Assembly (NCBI GenBank): GCA_033239125.1 | Contig: BSWB01000002.1 | Location: forward strand, 85,556,560 to 85,620,559 | Direction of reading: 5' to 3' | DNA from: Fagopyrum homotropicum | Taxonomy: Eukaryota; Streptophyta; Magnoliopsida; Caryophyllales; Polygonaceae | DNA: 64,000 nucleotides | In this document: positions 21,680 through 33,329 of the stretch, one piece after another | Numbering within the stretch: position 1 is the first letter of the stretch | Layout: each line of letters begins with the position of its first letter | The notes under the pieces: model-generated | Database searches by the model: none | Seen by the model: the letters and a program-made list of their open reading frames with translations, nothing else | What the model was told of the DNA's origin: nothing | Position numbers and translations under genes: made by a program

Positions 21680-24600
21680 TCCACTCCTTCTTGGAAAGAA
21701 TTCGACCCCGAATTTTCATCTTGTTCCGAATCTCCTTCATAGGGGCTCAAATCACCTACATTAAAAGTGGTACTAACTCCATACTCTTCCGGTAAGTCCA
21801 ACACATAAGCTTTGTCGTTAATCCGGTGTAAGACTTTGAATGGTCCATCACCCCGTGGTGCTAGCTTGGAATGGCGTTTTGTCGAAAACCGCTCTTTCCT
21901 TAGATGTAGCCAAACTAAGTCGCCGGGCTGGAAAACCATTTTCCGACGTCCTTTGTTATTCCGAGCTGCAGTTTCAACGCCTTTCTTGTAAAGTGCAGCC
22001 TTGGTCTTAGCATGAAGTTTCTTAATGTAGTCCACCTGTTCCAAAGCATCAAAAGCTACTTGATCCTTTCGAGGAATCGGTAATAAGTCCAAAGGAGTTA
22101 AAGGGTTAAATCCATAAACACATTTGAAAGGTGATAACGAAATGGAAGAATGCATGGTGCGATTATAAGCAAACTTGATATGTGGTAACATGTCTTCCCA
22201 TTCTTTTAAGTTATCTTTCAACATGGTTCTAAGGAGGGTCGTTAGGGTCCTATTGGTGACTTCCGTTTGCCCATCTATTTGGGGATGACTAGAGGTCGAA
22301 AATAGTAATCTAGTGCCCATTTTTCCCCAAAGTGTCTTGCAAAAGAAACTCAAAAACTTGACATCCCTATCACTAACAATAGTTTTAGGTATTCCATGCA
22401 ATCTCACTATTTCCTTAAAGAAAAGATTAGCAACATTATATGCATCTTTAGTTTTATGACATGGAATAAAATGTGCCATTTTAGAGAATCTATCTACTAC
22501 CACAAAAATGGAATCTCTTCCTTTCTTAGTCCTAGGTAGTCCAACAATGAAATCCATACTTATGTCCTCCCAAGGGCCATTAGGCGTCGGTAAGGGTGTA
22601 TACAGCCCGTGGGGTTGTACCCTAGCTTTGGCCTTAAGACATTCAATGCACCTTTTCAGCATGTGTTCTACATCCCTTAACATATGAGGCCAAAAAAAGT
22701 GAGTTTACAACATGTGATAAGTTTTGTCCCTCCCAAAATGCCCCATTAAACCTCCTTTGTGGGCTTCTTCCACCAATAAGATCCTAAGGGAACATCTAGG
22801 TATGCAAATCTTATCCACTTTAAACAAGAAACCTTCAAACACAAAGTACTTATCATAAGGGCCTTGAGTAGTGCATCTATGAAATATCTTCCCAAATTCA
22901 GCATCATCCACATATATTTCTTTAATGTAAGTAAAACCTAACATCCTAGAATCCAAAGTGGTGATTAAGGTGTATCTCCTAGACAATGCATCCGCTACGA
23001 CATTATCCTTTCCTTTCTTATACTTGATAATGTAAGGAAAGGTTTCGATGAACTCCATCCACCTACCATGCCGTCTATCTATCTTATCTTGGTTCCTAAA
23101 GTGTCTAAGTGAATCATGATCGGTTTTCAAAACAAACTCTTGAGGCCAAAGGTAATGTTGCCATGTTTTGAGTACTCTAAACAAGGCATACAATTCTTTG
23201 TCATATGTAGAATAGTTTAAGCATGCACCTTTCAATTTTTCACTAAAGAAAGCTAGAGGCTTACCTTCTTGCATAAGGACGCCGCCAATACCAATGCCGG
23301 ATGCGTCGCATTCAACCTCAAAGGGTTTAGTGAAGTCCGGTAGAGCTAGTAGTGGTGCGTGGGTGAGGCGTCTTTTGAGCTCTTCAAAGGCTCTTTGTTG
23401 CGGTTCATTCCACTCAAAAGGAACCTTCTTTTTGGTCAAAGCCGTGAGTGGGGCTGCAATGGTGCTAAAATCTCTCACAAACCTTCTATAGAAGGTAGCT
23501 AAGCCATGGAAGCTCCTCACGTCACCAACCGTCCTAGGAGTGGGCCAATCATTGATTGCTTTCACCTTGTCCTCATCCACTTGCAAGCCATTGGCACTTA
23601 CTAAAAAACCAAGGAAAATCACTCGGTTAGTATAGAAATCACATTTTTGAATATTAGCATACAAGTATTCTATACGCAATGTAGCAAGCACATCTCTCAA
23701 ATGATTTTCATGCTCCTTTAAAGTCTTACTATAGATAAGAATGTCATCAAAGTAGACTACAACAAATAAACCAATATAAGCTTTCAAAATATGATTCATT
23801 AATCTCATGAAGGTACTAGGAGCGTTAGTTAAGCCAAAAGGCATTACTAGCCACTCATAGAGTCCAAATTTGGTTTTAAAAGTTGTTTTCCATTCATCCC
23901 CTTCCCTCATTCTAATTTAATGGTAGCCACTCCTAAGGTCAATCTTAGTGAAAATTGTAGCTCCATGTAACTCATCAAGCATATCATCTAAATGGGGAAT
24001 CGGGTGTCTATACTTGATAGTAATGTTATTGATTGCTCTACAATCAATACACATTCTCCAAGTATTATCCTTCTTGGGTACTAGCAGGACGGGAATGGCA
24101 CAAGGACTAAGGCTTTCCCACACATACCGCTTATCTAGCAAGGCTTGAACTTGGTTCTGAATTTCCTGGGCTTCCGTAGGGTTCATCCTATAGGCGGGCC
24201 TATTGGGAAGGGTAGCTCCGGGTATTAAATCTATTTGGTGTTCAATGCCCCTAATGGGCGGCAAGCCGGCTGGAATCTCATCAGGAAAAACGTCTCTAAA
24301 TTCATCTAACAGCCCCTGAATAGATCTAGGAAGTGGGTTCGTAGAGTCATGAGGCACATTCACTAGAGATTTACACAAACTCATCATTAGCACATCAATA
24401 GAAGCATAGTTAGTGACATATTCATTCCTAGACTCAAGATAGCTATTTGTTGGTTGTACTAACAATGTTTGATGGGTTTTGTTCTCTTTACTCTTAGGCC
24501 GTGTGATCTTAGGCTTTGGAGGGGTTCCTTGCTCTACCCTCTTGTTCTCATAGTACTCGGCTATTTGTAAAGGTGTCATAGGTTTAAGTGTTAAAGTTTT

Positions 24601-26346
24601 ACCCTTATACTCAAAACTATATTTGTTAGAAAACCCATCATGGACAACTTTCCTATCATATTGCCATGGACGACCAAGCAACAAGTGACAAGCATTCATA
24701 GGCACAACATCACATGTAATAACATCCTCATATGATCCTAATGTTATATTGACCTTAGTTTGCTTATTGACCTTAAGTTCTCCACACTCATTCATCCAAT
24801 GTAGTTTATATGGCCTAGGGTGATAAAATGTAAGAAGTTGTAATTTGTTTACCATTTCAGTGCTAGCTATGTTGCAACAACTTCCTCCATCAATTATCAC
24901 ATTACACACTTTTCCTTTAATGCTACACCTAGTATGAAACAGATTTTCACGTTGGTTATCCTCACAAGGTGCTAGTTGGACATGCAAAGTTCTCCTAGCT
25001 ATCAAAGATTCACCTTGTTCATACTCAATGCAATCATCATTCTCATTTTGTTCATTGTCATCATTTAAGGCATTTTCATCATCTAATTCCACATCATCCT
25101 CACTCTCATATTCTCCTAGATGGTTTATGATCAAAGTGCGTCTATTAAGACATTCTCTACTCATGTGACCTCTACCTTGGCATTTAAAACACACAATGTC
25201 CCTAGTTCTAGAGTTAGAGATAGGAGTACTCCCTTGATGATCACTTGAAGGCTCATTCAAGGATCGTGGTGTAGTGGCTGGTGTAGACGACTTTCTTTGT
25301 CCTTCTTGGCCCATAGGTGCCGACTTCCTCTCCTCCTTCCGGCCTCCTTGCTCCCTGATGTGGTTATGCAGCCGGCTTCCTTGTGCTTTCCAAGCATTGG
25401 GCGTTCCGGGAGGTGGCTTGTATTCCCGGTTTCGTACCTTAGTCTTCCTTTCCACCTTGATGGCCAAGTGTAGTAATTGCTCCATGGTGCTGTATGGATA
25501 CATATCAACCTCATTAGCCAAATTAGAATTCAGAATACGAAGGTACCTTGCCATAGTGTTTTCTTCATCTTCTAGAACGTTGGCCTTCACCATAGCAACT
25601 TGCATATTCGTATAAGCTTCCTCAGCGCTAAGAGAGCCTTGTCTCAAATTTTCCAGCCGTTGTCGAAGCTCTCGGGTATAGTGAGGTGGAACGAACCTAG
25701 CCCTCATTAGTGCCTTCATATGCTCCCATGTGCTGATTTGAGGATCCAATGTTCGAACTCTTTCTTTGACTACGTGATCCCACCATACCAAAGCATAGCC
25801 TTGGAACTCGAGAGCGGCTAGCTGAACCTTCCTAGGCTCGCTAAAGTTGTGACACAACCAGATTTGCTCAACTTTAGTTTCCCACTCCGTGTAGACGTCG
25901 GGATCACACTTTCCTTCAAAGACGGGAATTTTGATTTTGACTTTTCCGAGTCCGTCTTGCTCTTGATAGGGCCGAAGGTTATCTCGTCCTTGCCTTGGCT
26001 GCTGGAATGGCCGATTGTAGCCCTCCCACGTGTGGTCCTCAGCTTCATTCCGTCGCTGAAAGTCATCAACAAATGGTGGCATGTTAGAAGCATTAGGAAG
26101 GACGTTGGATTGTACATTACCTTGATCCGGAGGATCCGGCTCTCTAGTAACGCGTGAAGGACCGCCAAACTCATAGTTGGTTCTCAAAGGTGGTGTTCCG
26201 GCTGGTGGTGTTTGTGCTTCCATAGTCTCCACTCGCTTGGATAGTTTAGCTACGGAATCGGACAATTTTTTCAATAGACTGATCATCTCAGGCGTGACGG
26301 TCTCGCTACTCGACTTGCTGGGACTTAGGGACTGTGACTTGCTCAA
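21472..26346 (-). pseudogene. CRM-B gag-pol polyprotein, nearly intact, two nonsense codons
   Basis: One frame of about 1,620 codons, read right to left. Gag (roughly residues 130-340) has PVFEGKCDP and WWDHVVKER; a CCHC knuckle CFKCQGRGHMSREC lies near residue 386. Protease has IIDGGSCCNIAS, the DGG variant common in this lineage, near residue 489. RT has VPVLLVPKKDNTWRMCID, MPFGLTNAPSTF and VVYFDDIL. RNase H has ECDASGIGIGG, TDHDSL and ADALSRR. Integrase has an HHCC finger, MDFIVGLP, VSDRDVKF and TDGQTEVTNR. The C-terminus (LAPRGDGPF, FNVGDLSPY, GPITRARAKE) continues into the 3' LTR. TAA at 23917-23919 replaces the Gln after SGYH, and a TAA at 22705-22707 lies in the integrase finger; the frame continues across both. 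The first codon of the open frame is TTG, so the true start is uncertain. Confidence 0.92.
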
Positions 26347-26955
26347 GTAACAAACAAAGAAACTGGTTAGGTTAGAAAAACAAAGATATCACTTGTGTAT
26401 CGCTCACACTCTCGTTGGTATTGCCTAGCTGGTGGCTCGAGTTGTAAGGATCCAACACCTTAAGATCGCGATTTCCGAACCTTCTTAGCAACCCTTTGGA
26501 ACTAGAACTGCTGAAACTGATGTTAGTGTCGGAGATGAATCAAGACACCCCTAATTGGAGTATTGACCGTTGGGTTGGTGTAGGTACGGTGAATGTGTTT
26601 AGAATGACGTTTTGAGATGATTAAAAAAAAGTTTACTTGTGCTTGATTAATAAAAACAAGGCCAGCCGTTTTTTGTAGTGTTTTTTTTTTTTTGAAAGAT
26701 CTCTTAGACTTTGTCAAAGATTTGTAGGAGAGAAGGTAACCGAAATTGATTGCAGCGAGAATCGTAGGAGAGCAGGTTACCGAATTGTGTATGCAGCGTT
26801 TGAGCTCTCTTTTTGTTTTGTTTTCGTTTTGTGTTTGCCTCTCCTCAAGATGTTGTCCGGCTTTTTGAATTGGCACACTTCAAGCACAAGTTAGTTCTCA
26901 ATTGGATAAGCAATAAGGTTAACAAGAAGAAGAAGTGATCAATTGTACCAACTGA

Positions 26956-26967
26956 GCTCTGATACCA
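26956..26967 (-). other. primer binding site of CRM-B (initiator Met tRNA)
   Basis: Minus strand TGGTATCAGAGC, complementary to the 3' end of plant initiator methionine tRNA, two bases after the end of the 5' LTR. It marks the start of minus-strand DNA synthesis. The leader between it and gag (26347-26955) has no convincing ORF. Confidence 0.9.
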
Positions 26968-26969
26968 AC

Positions 26970-28146
26970 TGATACGGTGTTAATCCGTGATTGAGTCAAT
27001 CTAGGCACAATGATCTCGAATCCGGTTGAATGAGGCGATTTCAAAATGCGGAATGGAACGTAAGTGATGAATGGCGCAGGAAAGGTGAGAGAAGAACCAA
27101 AGAGAGAGTCAATGAAGGAACCAAGGCTGAAGAGCCAAAACCCCAATCGTGATTGCACTAGACCCGTCTCCAATACAACTTTACACTAGCTCCGGCTGGA
27201 CTAGCACAAAGAGGGACTCGTAAAGGCTCGAAGCACCAATCCGAAGGCGGTTTGACACAAACAAGCTCAGCCAAGCAACAACAGCAATGCCAACCAAAAA
27301 CTCTCTTGTTCTTTGATTGATTTTGTGAATGATTACAAATGCAATTCTAAGCAATGGAAAATAACGTAACTAATCTGCAGCTAAAGAGGCTATCTATATA
27401 TACTCTTTTATCTAGACAAAATAAAGAAAAGAGAATTAAAACATTAGTGGGAAGGTGGTAATAAGAGAGCTTCCTCTAATGTAGCTAACAACCTAACAAA
27501 CACTAATTCAGCTTAAAAATAGGCTGATTTATTCAAACTAATCCTAGGAGTGTGCTGAGTGTGCTGGACGTTTTTTTAAGAGCAGATTGGGCTATCCGAA
27601 TGGGCTGAATTGTTCAACAGATCCATGAGTGATTTGGCTGTGTTTTAAGAGCCCAAATGATGATCCGAATGAGCTGACTTGTTACTCTCTTGGGCCTCCT
27701 GGAACGTGATCAGCTTGCTATCCTCTTGGGCTTCATTGGACATGAGCAACAACCTACCCTCTTAGCCTGCCTTGGACGTGTTTGCTTGCCTCCCCTCTTG
27801 GGCTGCTTTGGACGTGATCAACAGCTCCTTCTCTTGGACTGCTTTGGACGTAATCAACAACTTCTCCTCTTGGGTTGCATTAGACGTGAACAACAGCCTC
27901 CCCTCTTGGCTTCTTTGGACGTGATCAACAGCCTCCTCTTGGACTGCTTTGTACGTGAGCAACATCTCCTCCCTTTGCTTGCTTGCTCCTGCATTCATCA
28001 AAAGATTAATACATGAGGTATGGCAATTAAATGGTTCACACATTGTGCCAAGCAATAGCACTTCCCTTGACGTAGCTTCTTGGATCTCCTTAGCTCTTGC
28101 TCTAGTAATGGGACCTTGATAGCTTCCATGTGATGGTCCTACATCA
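26970..28146 (-). repeat. 5' LTR of CRM-B (1,177 bp)
   Basis: Aligns end to end with 20503-21679 without net length change. It contains the second copy of the 36-bp tandem array (27680-27957). As the 5' LTR it would carry the element promoter; I did not identify a convincing TATA box. Confidence 0.92.
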
Positions 28147-28151
28147 GTGGC

Positions 28152-29535
28152 GATACTTAATGGTTATGTTATTGATGGCCCTACAATCAATACACATCCT
28201 CCTAGTATTATCTTTCTTAGGCACTAAAAGCACAGGGACAGCACATCGACTAAGGCTTTCCCTCACATAACCCTTATTTAAGAGCTCTTACACTTGGTTT
28301 CTAACCTCTTGGCTCTCATTAGGGTTCATTCTATAGGCTGGCCTATTCGGTAAGGTTGCTCCCGGAATGAGATCTATTTGATGCTCTATGCCTCTCAAGG
28401 GTGGTAGGCCATGGGGTATCTCATTAGGAAACACATCCTTAAACTCCTCAAGTATGGCTACAATGCTAGGTGGAAGATTTGCCTTAGTTTCATCACTCAC
28501 TAGGGCTAACTTCTTACATAAGGTCATCAAAGTGAATTCTAGAGGAAGATAAGCACTTTGAAACTCAGATTTGGCTACTAACAAAGTAGAGGGCATTTGT
28601 GTGTTAGTTGAAGCTAAAAGGGTATTAGAAGGCTCTATAGGCTCGGTTTTGGAATTATTTGGCTTACTCCCCTTCTTAGCTTGGTCTACCCCTTGTTCAC
28701 TTGCCTTTTTCTTCTCAAATGCCTCAGCTATTTGTAAGGGAGTCATAGGCTTTAAGGTTACGGGTTTTCCATTAAAAGTGAAAGTATGCCTATTAGTGTA
28801 ACCATCATGTAAGACTCTCCTATCAAATTGCCAAGGACGACCTAATAAGATATGACAAGCTTGCATAGGCACAACATCACACAAAACATTATCCTCATAA
28901 TGGCCTAAAGTGAATGTGACCTTAACTTGCTTATTTACCTTTAATTCTCCACATTCATTCATCCAATGAAGCTTATAAGGCCAAGGGTGATAGAAAGTTG
29001 TTAATTGCAACTTATTAACCAATTCGGTGCTAGCTATGTTACAACAACTACCCCCATTAATTATAACATTACAAACCTTCCCTTTAACCAAACATCTAGT
29101 GTGAAACAAGTTTTCCCTTTGGTTATCCTCACAAGGGGCAGGTTGTATACTAAGGGCTCCCCTAGCTATCAAAGCATTATCATGTGACAAGCAAACATCC
29201 AAAACAGGCTCATCATGTTCAAAATCAGATTCAATGCGTTCAAGAGACTCATCATGCTCAAAATCAGTATCTAGACATTCAAGAGACTCATCATGCTCAA
29301 AATCAGATTCAACACAAGCAATAGACTCGTTTGGAACATCCAAATCACATAGCACATAGTTATTAGCTAGGAATGAACTAGGGTGATCATACAACACACG
29401 TTGAGCAAGCAAGCAATTCCCTTGTTCATATACTATTCCATCATCCGAATCAACATCATCACTAGGCTCAATTTCATTAGATTCAAGTTCATGCTCAGAT
29501 TCTGATTCATATTGGCCTAAATGATTTATTAGCAA
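28152..29535 (-). pseudogene. CRM-A pol, upstream part: protease and start of RT
   Basis: Open frame 29535 to 28288 plus a short continuation to the CRM-B insertion point. It begins just after the zinc knuckle, then has an acidic linker with a 13-residue repeat (ESDFEHDESLE type, three copies, 29200-29335). The protease reads IINGGSCCNIAS: the catalytic aspartate expected in the DGG motif is Asn. A TAA at 28288 replaces Gln in NQVQELL, consistent with CAA to TAA. RT text (VPVLLVPKKDNTRRMCID) then runs to the CRM-B target site. Confidence 0.85.
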
Positions 29536-30977
29536 AGTTCTCCTATTCGGACAATCTTATATCATGTGTCCTCTCTACCTTGACACTTAAAACACACAAC
29601 ATCTCTAGCCCTAGAAGAAGAAGAGTTATAAGTACTCTCTTGAGGTGGTTTAGGGGCTGCAGTAGGCGTCTTAGGGTAGGTTGGGCATGTGGGAGCTTGC
29701 TCGGGGGCTGTTTTGGGGGCTTCGCGGTTGTATCCTCTGTGTCGGTGCCCTCCTTGTTGTTTCCATACATTTGAGGTCTCAAATGAGCTCTTTACGCCTT
29801 GACTCCTCCCTTTTATCTTCTTCTTGACTTTGATGGCGAGATGTAGTAATTCTGTCATAGTAGAGTAGGGAAACAAATCCACCTCGTTAGCAAAACTTGA
29901 ATTAAGGATACGGAGATACCTGGCCATAGTTGCCTCTTCATCCTCACTAACATTGGCCTTCACCATAGCCATTTGCATAGCATTGTAGGTCTCCTCGGCA
30001 CTCATTGAACTTTCCCTCAAGTTTTCCAACTTTTGCCTCAAGTCCCTCCTATGGTGTTGGGGAACAAATTGAGCTCGCATGATTGCCCTCATTTGTGCCC
30101 ATGTTGCAACTTGTGGATCCATGTTTCTCCTCCTTTCCTTCACAAGCTCATTCCACCATACCAAAGCATAATCAGTGAACTCAAGGGCTGCGTAATGTAC
30201 CTTTTTATTCTCGGGAAAGTTGTGGCACGCCCATATCTGCTCAATCTTCGTCTCCCAAGCCATGTACACATCTGGATCACACTTGCCTTCAAAGGATGGA
30301 ATCTTGATCTTCACCTTGCCTAGATCATCTTGCTCATGATCTCGCCCTCTCCTTTGGTGTCTATTGTCTCTCCTCCCTTCATAGTCTTTCTCTTGCCTCC
30401 ATCTATACTCACGCCTCCCATCTTGATCCCTCTCATCTTCTCGTCTCCTATCTTCACACCTCCTATTTTATTCCATCCTTCTTTCCTCATTTCTCATCCA
30501 TTCCTCGTCTTGCCTCCAGGCTTCCTCTTGCCTTCTTTCTTGTGCATAATCATAGCCATCATCTTTGGACTCCTCATTATCTTCATCTTGTGTGGTGCTA
30601 ACAGAGAAATTAGCATAATGACTGTTATCATGAATAGGAGGTTTAGAGTTAGAATGATGCCCCTGTGAAGTATTAATGGGAGTCTTTTTGGCTTCATTGA
30701 AAGCTTCTTGTTGGCTGCCAAGAGGTACTCGTCGATGGCTTATAGTTAAGGGTTTAGAACCTGCTCCTTTCTCAAAGTGATGGCCTAGTGCCTTAGTTAG
30801 GGGAAATGAGGTGTCTTCTTTAGCCTTATTAGTCTTAAGCTCGATTATTTGCCCTTGTAAACCCGTAAGCCTATCTTCCATGGCTTTAAATTATGCTTGC
30901 ATCATTGCCTTCATCATGCTAACCAAATCTACCGGACTAGACTCTGGTTGCTTCTCGGTATGATGATCACTAGACAT
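29536..30977 (-). pseudogene. CRM-A gag
   Basis: ATG at 30977 (MSSDHHTEKQPES). A TAA interrupts the coiled N-terminal part near 30889 and a stop lies at 30468. The capsid-like region (30314 to 29800) is well preserved: PSFEGKCDPDVY, WWNELVKER, the LRQKLENLRESS tract and EVDLFPYSTM. A frameshift lies inside the zinc knuckle (CFKCQGR, then GHMI in another frame, about 29575-29590). The protein would form the capsid and bind RNA; the breaks make it inactive. Confidence 0.8.
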
Positions 30978-32070
30978 CTTGTTAAACACAACAAAACAAG
31001 CAAACACGTTAGATTAGATCAAAACAAAATCCTCTCTAGTGTGTCTCTCAAGTGTTTATCCCTCACTCTCAAGTGATGTGATAAGACTTTGCTGATGGCT
31101 CACCTTGTAAGAATTAACAACCTTGTGTGGGTAGTGTCTAGTCAAATATAAGCAAACACGAAACAGCAATTGAATTAATCAAGGTATGTCCTAGGCTGAC
31201 TCAACAAAAGAAAGAAAAAAATAATGACTCAAGGAATGGACTAGTTGTATGAATGATATGTACAACCAAAATGACCCGAAATATAGACTCGAGATAAGCT
31301 AAAAGAACCTTACTCGTTAGTGCCTCAACTTGCAACCTCAAACACCAAAATCAACAACTAAGGTCGGTTTAGGGTAGGGTGGCCGAATGAAAAAGGCTTG
31401 GAATGTAGGTTTCTTGGAGTCCCCTTGAAATCTTCTTCCTCTTGGTCAACTCTTGCAAGAACAATGTTGTTAGTTCAATAACTTAGAGCTAAACACAATG
31501 CAAACACAAAGCTGAATTCTTATTTTCTTTTCTTTTATTTTTGGTTTGTCCTTCTCTTTCTTTCTTTTTTTTTAAATATTCTGGACAACAACTTTCCTTT
31601 TTTTTTATCTCAGCAAAAATAAAACAAAAATTAAATAACAAGAGGGTAAACAGAAAAACAACTAAAAAGATAAGATATGGTTAGAGATGAGATATGGAAA
31701 GATATGGTTGAAGCAGGATTATGGAAAAAAAATATGAAAAGATATGGTTGTTGTAGGATTAAGGAAAGATATGGAAAGATATGGCTGTTGCAGGATTAGG
31801 GTTTACGAAAACAGTAGGTTAGGGTAGGTTTTGGCGGCATGAAAGTGGTGGTGGGGCTGGCGTGGTGGTGTTGGTGTTTGTTGATGACTTCGGTGCTCAA
31901 TTCGCTGATCAAGAACAACAAACAAGTTAGAATTCAATCAACTTAGAATAGAAGAGAGAAAAACTAAAGAAAAGAAAAGACTAACAAAAGACAATGATCA
32001 ATTGCAATGATCAAAACAAACTCTTTTTGTGATTTTATGACTCTTTTGATGATGGTTGAACGTCCCCAAA

Positions 32071-32082
32071 GCTTTGATACCA
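32071..32082 (-). other. primer binding site of CRM-A
   Basis: Minus strand TGGTATCAAAGC, one base different from the initiator Met tRNA complement used by CRM-B, two bases after the 5' LTR. The leader 30978-32070 is non-coding and contains AT-rich tandem words (AAAGATATGG, 31680-31790). Confidence 0.8.
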
Positions 32083-32084
32083 AT

Positions 32085-32870
32085 TGATACGGGGATTAGC
32101 CTATTTAACGATCTAGACGAACAACCTGGAAACAATGGAATGAAACTTAGATATGGAGGAATGATAAGCATGAAAATATAAAGATAGATTGTTAAGAAGA
32201 ACCGAATAGAACTATGGAAGAACCCTTGAACAATGAATTCAAGAACCAATCCAAAAGACTAATCAACCCTGCTTCTACAACTTGACACCATCAATATGGA
32301 GATTGAAAGCACCAAGAGGATGCTTATTAATAACTTGCAACACTAATCCCTAAGGAGATTAACTCAGACAAGAAGAGTTAAGCCAAAATCACAATCACAA
32401 AGCTCTCCAACAGGCTGGAAATCGCCAATCTGCAACAGCAGCACAAAAACTGTGTTTAACGTGTATCTTCTGGATATCCCCCTGACCTAGCACGTCTAAT
32501 AACATATATATAGTGTTTAATATGTTAATGAACTGAAATAATTAACTAAAGGCCCATCAAGACATAAGTTTGGGCTTTTATTCTAAAAAGACTTAAAAAC
32601 ACTTAAAACAGCCAAATAAGCTTATTTAGCCGATTTGGAACATTTCAGCCTTATGTAGAACCCTTAGGAGTGTAGCTTGTTCCTTGGTGGACCATGATCA
32701 TCATCAAGGCTCGTTGGCTCATGGAAGGTGAGTTAGGTGGTTCATTGTTCATGGTTAGAAGCAATTGCATCCATCTCAGCTTGTAGTTTAGCTTGAGCTC
32801 TTGTTAACGGACCTTGACTTAGCTTGGATGATCCTTCATCATTGGTTCATGGTTCATTGGATGATCCTTT
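32085..32870 (-). repeat. 5' LTR of CRM-A with 29-bp terminal extension
   Basis: 32085-32841 matches the 3' LTR over 757 bp. Beyond it, 32842-32870 repeats pieces of the LTR itself (GGTTCATGGTTCATTGGATG) before the candidate target repeat ACCTT at 32871. Confidence 0.75.
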
Positions 32871-33245
32871 ACCTTCAAGAGTCATATCCTTGGTTTTTTG
32901 TGAGTGGTTTGCGTGTTAATCCTTATCTTGAGTACTCTTCTTGATGAGACTCAACATCCTTCGGGTTGAGAGCTTCTAAGTTAGGATAAGAGAGTAGTGG
33001 AACTTCACCGTACATTATTCCTTTCTTCAAAACACATAACCTTGGCAACGCCAATTATGTCCTTTGATCTTTAGTGTGTCTTGAATCCTTGGAATCATTT
33101 GTCTCTTACATCTTTACAAAAGCTTTTACTTCTTGCTAGACAGTATTTGAACCGATTTTATTCTCACCAAATCCCTGAGTTCGACTCTGAAATTTCTTGA
33201 TTTACTATAGCTGATCCGTACACTACGGGTTCGCTTTTGCTTAAG
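32871..33245 (+). repeat. 3' LTR of ATH-1, right part (end approximate)
   Basis: Resumes the LTR cut by CRM-A. Shared words with ATH-2 (40021-40375 and 54480-54840) include ACTCAACA, CTTTGATC, TGATCCGTAC and GGGTTCGC. The expected LTR end (AGCGAACA) is not found, so TEK-E sequence probably replaces it. Confidence 0.55.
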
Positions 33246-33329
33246 TTAGCCTCATCGGTTTCTCGTTTTACCCTAGATCCTCATGACTGACATCATGTCT
33301 CGAGTCATGTATGCACTCTCTTGATTGAT

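Larger units (their letters stand above)
20503..28146 (-). mobile_element. CRM/Reina-like chromovirus CRM-B, full-length, nested in CRM-A
   Basis: A complete element of 7,644 bp with two LTRs of exactly 1,177 bp each, a primer binding site, one gag-pol frame and a polypurine tract. GTGGC occurs immediately outside both ends (20498-20502 and 28147-28151), a perfect 5-bp target duplication. Removing the element and one copy restores the CRM-A reverse transcriptase frame (codons for KYRHPIPRLDD). It is the youngest datable insertion in the window by nesting. By eye the LTRs differ at roughly 20-30 of 1,177 positions. Confidence 0.95.
17424..32870 (-). mobile_element. CRM/Reina-like chromovirus CRM-A, inserted in ATH-1 and split by CRM-B
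   Basis: Two LTRs of 757 bp (17424-18180 and 32085-32841) flank gag and pol on the minus strand. The tract ACCTT precedes the left LTR (17419-17423) and occurs again at 32871-32875, 29 bp beyond the expected right LTR end. It is the likely target duplication if those 29 bp are an extra terminal piece. Joining ATH-1 across the element restores LTR sequence similar to ATH-2. By eye the two LTRs differ at about two dozen positions with small indels. Confidence 0.85.
10864..33245 (+). mobile_element. Athila-like Ty3/gypsy element ATH-1, chimeric and multiply interrupted
   Basis: Pieces in order: LTR fragment, integrase C-terminus, the post-integrase word CTACTTGGGAGGCAACCCAA typical of Athila elements, the insert CRM-C, about 1.15 kb of non-coding DNA, a polypurine tract and a 3' LTR that is split by CRM-A. 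The first LTR and the 3' LTR are related but belong to visibly different subfamilies, and integrase follows the first LTR almost directly. The element therefore suffered a large deletion or is a recombinant. The end of the 3' LTR at 33245 is approximate. Confidence 0.7.

Noticed and set aside
26523..26876. 117-codon minus-strand frame in the CRM-B leader
   Set aside because: Starts without ATG, is rich in simple sequence and has no counterpart in the CRM-A leader.
29200..29335. Direct repeats considered as a CRISPR-like array
   Set aside because: The repeats are contiguous and coding in a plant retrotransposon, without unique spacers.
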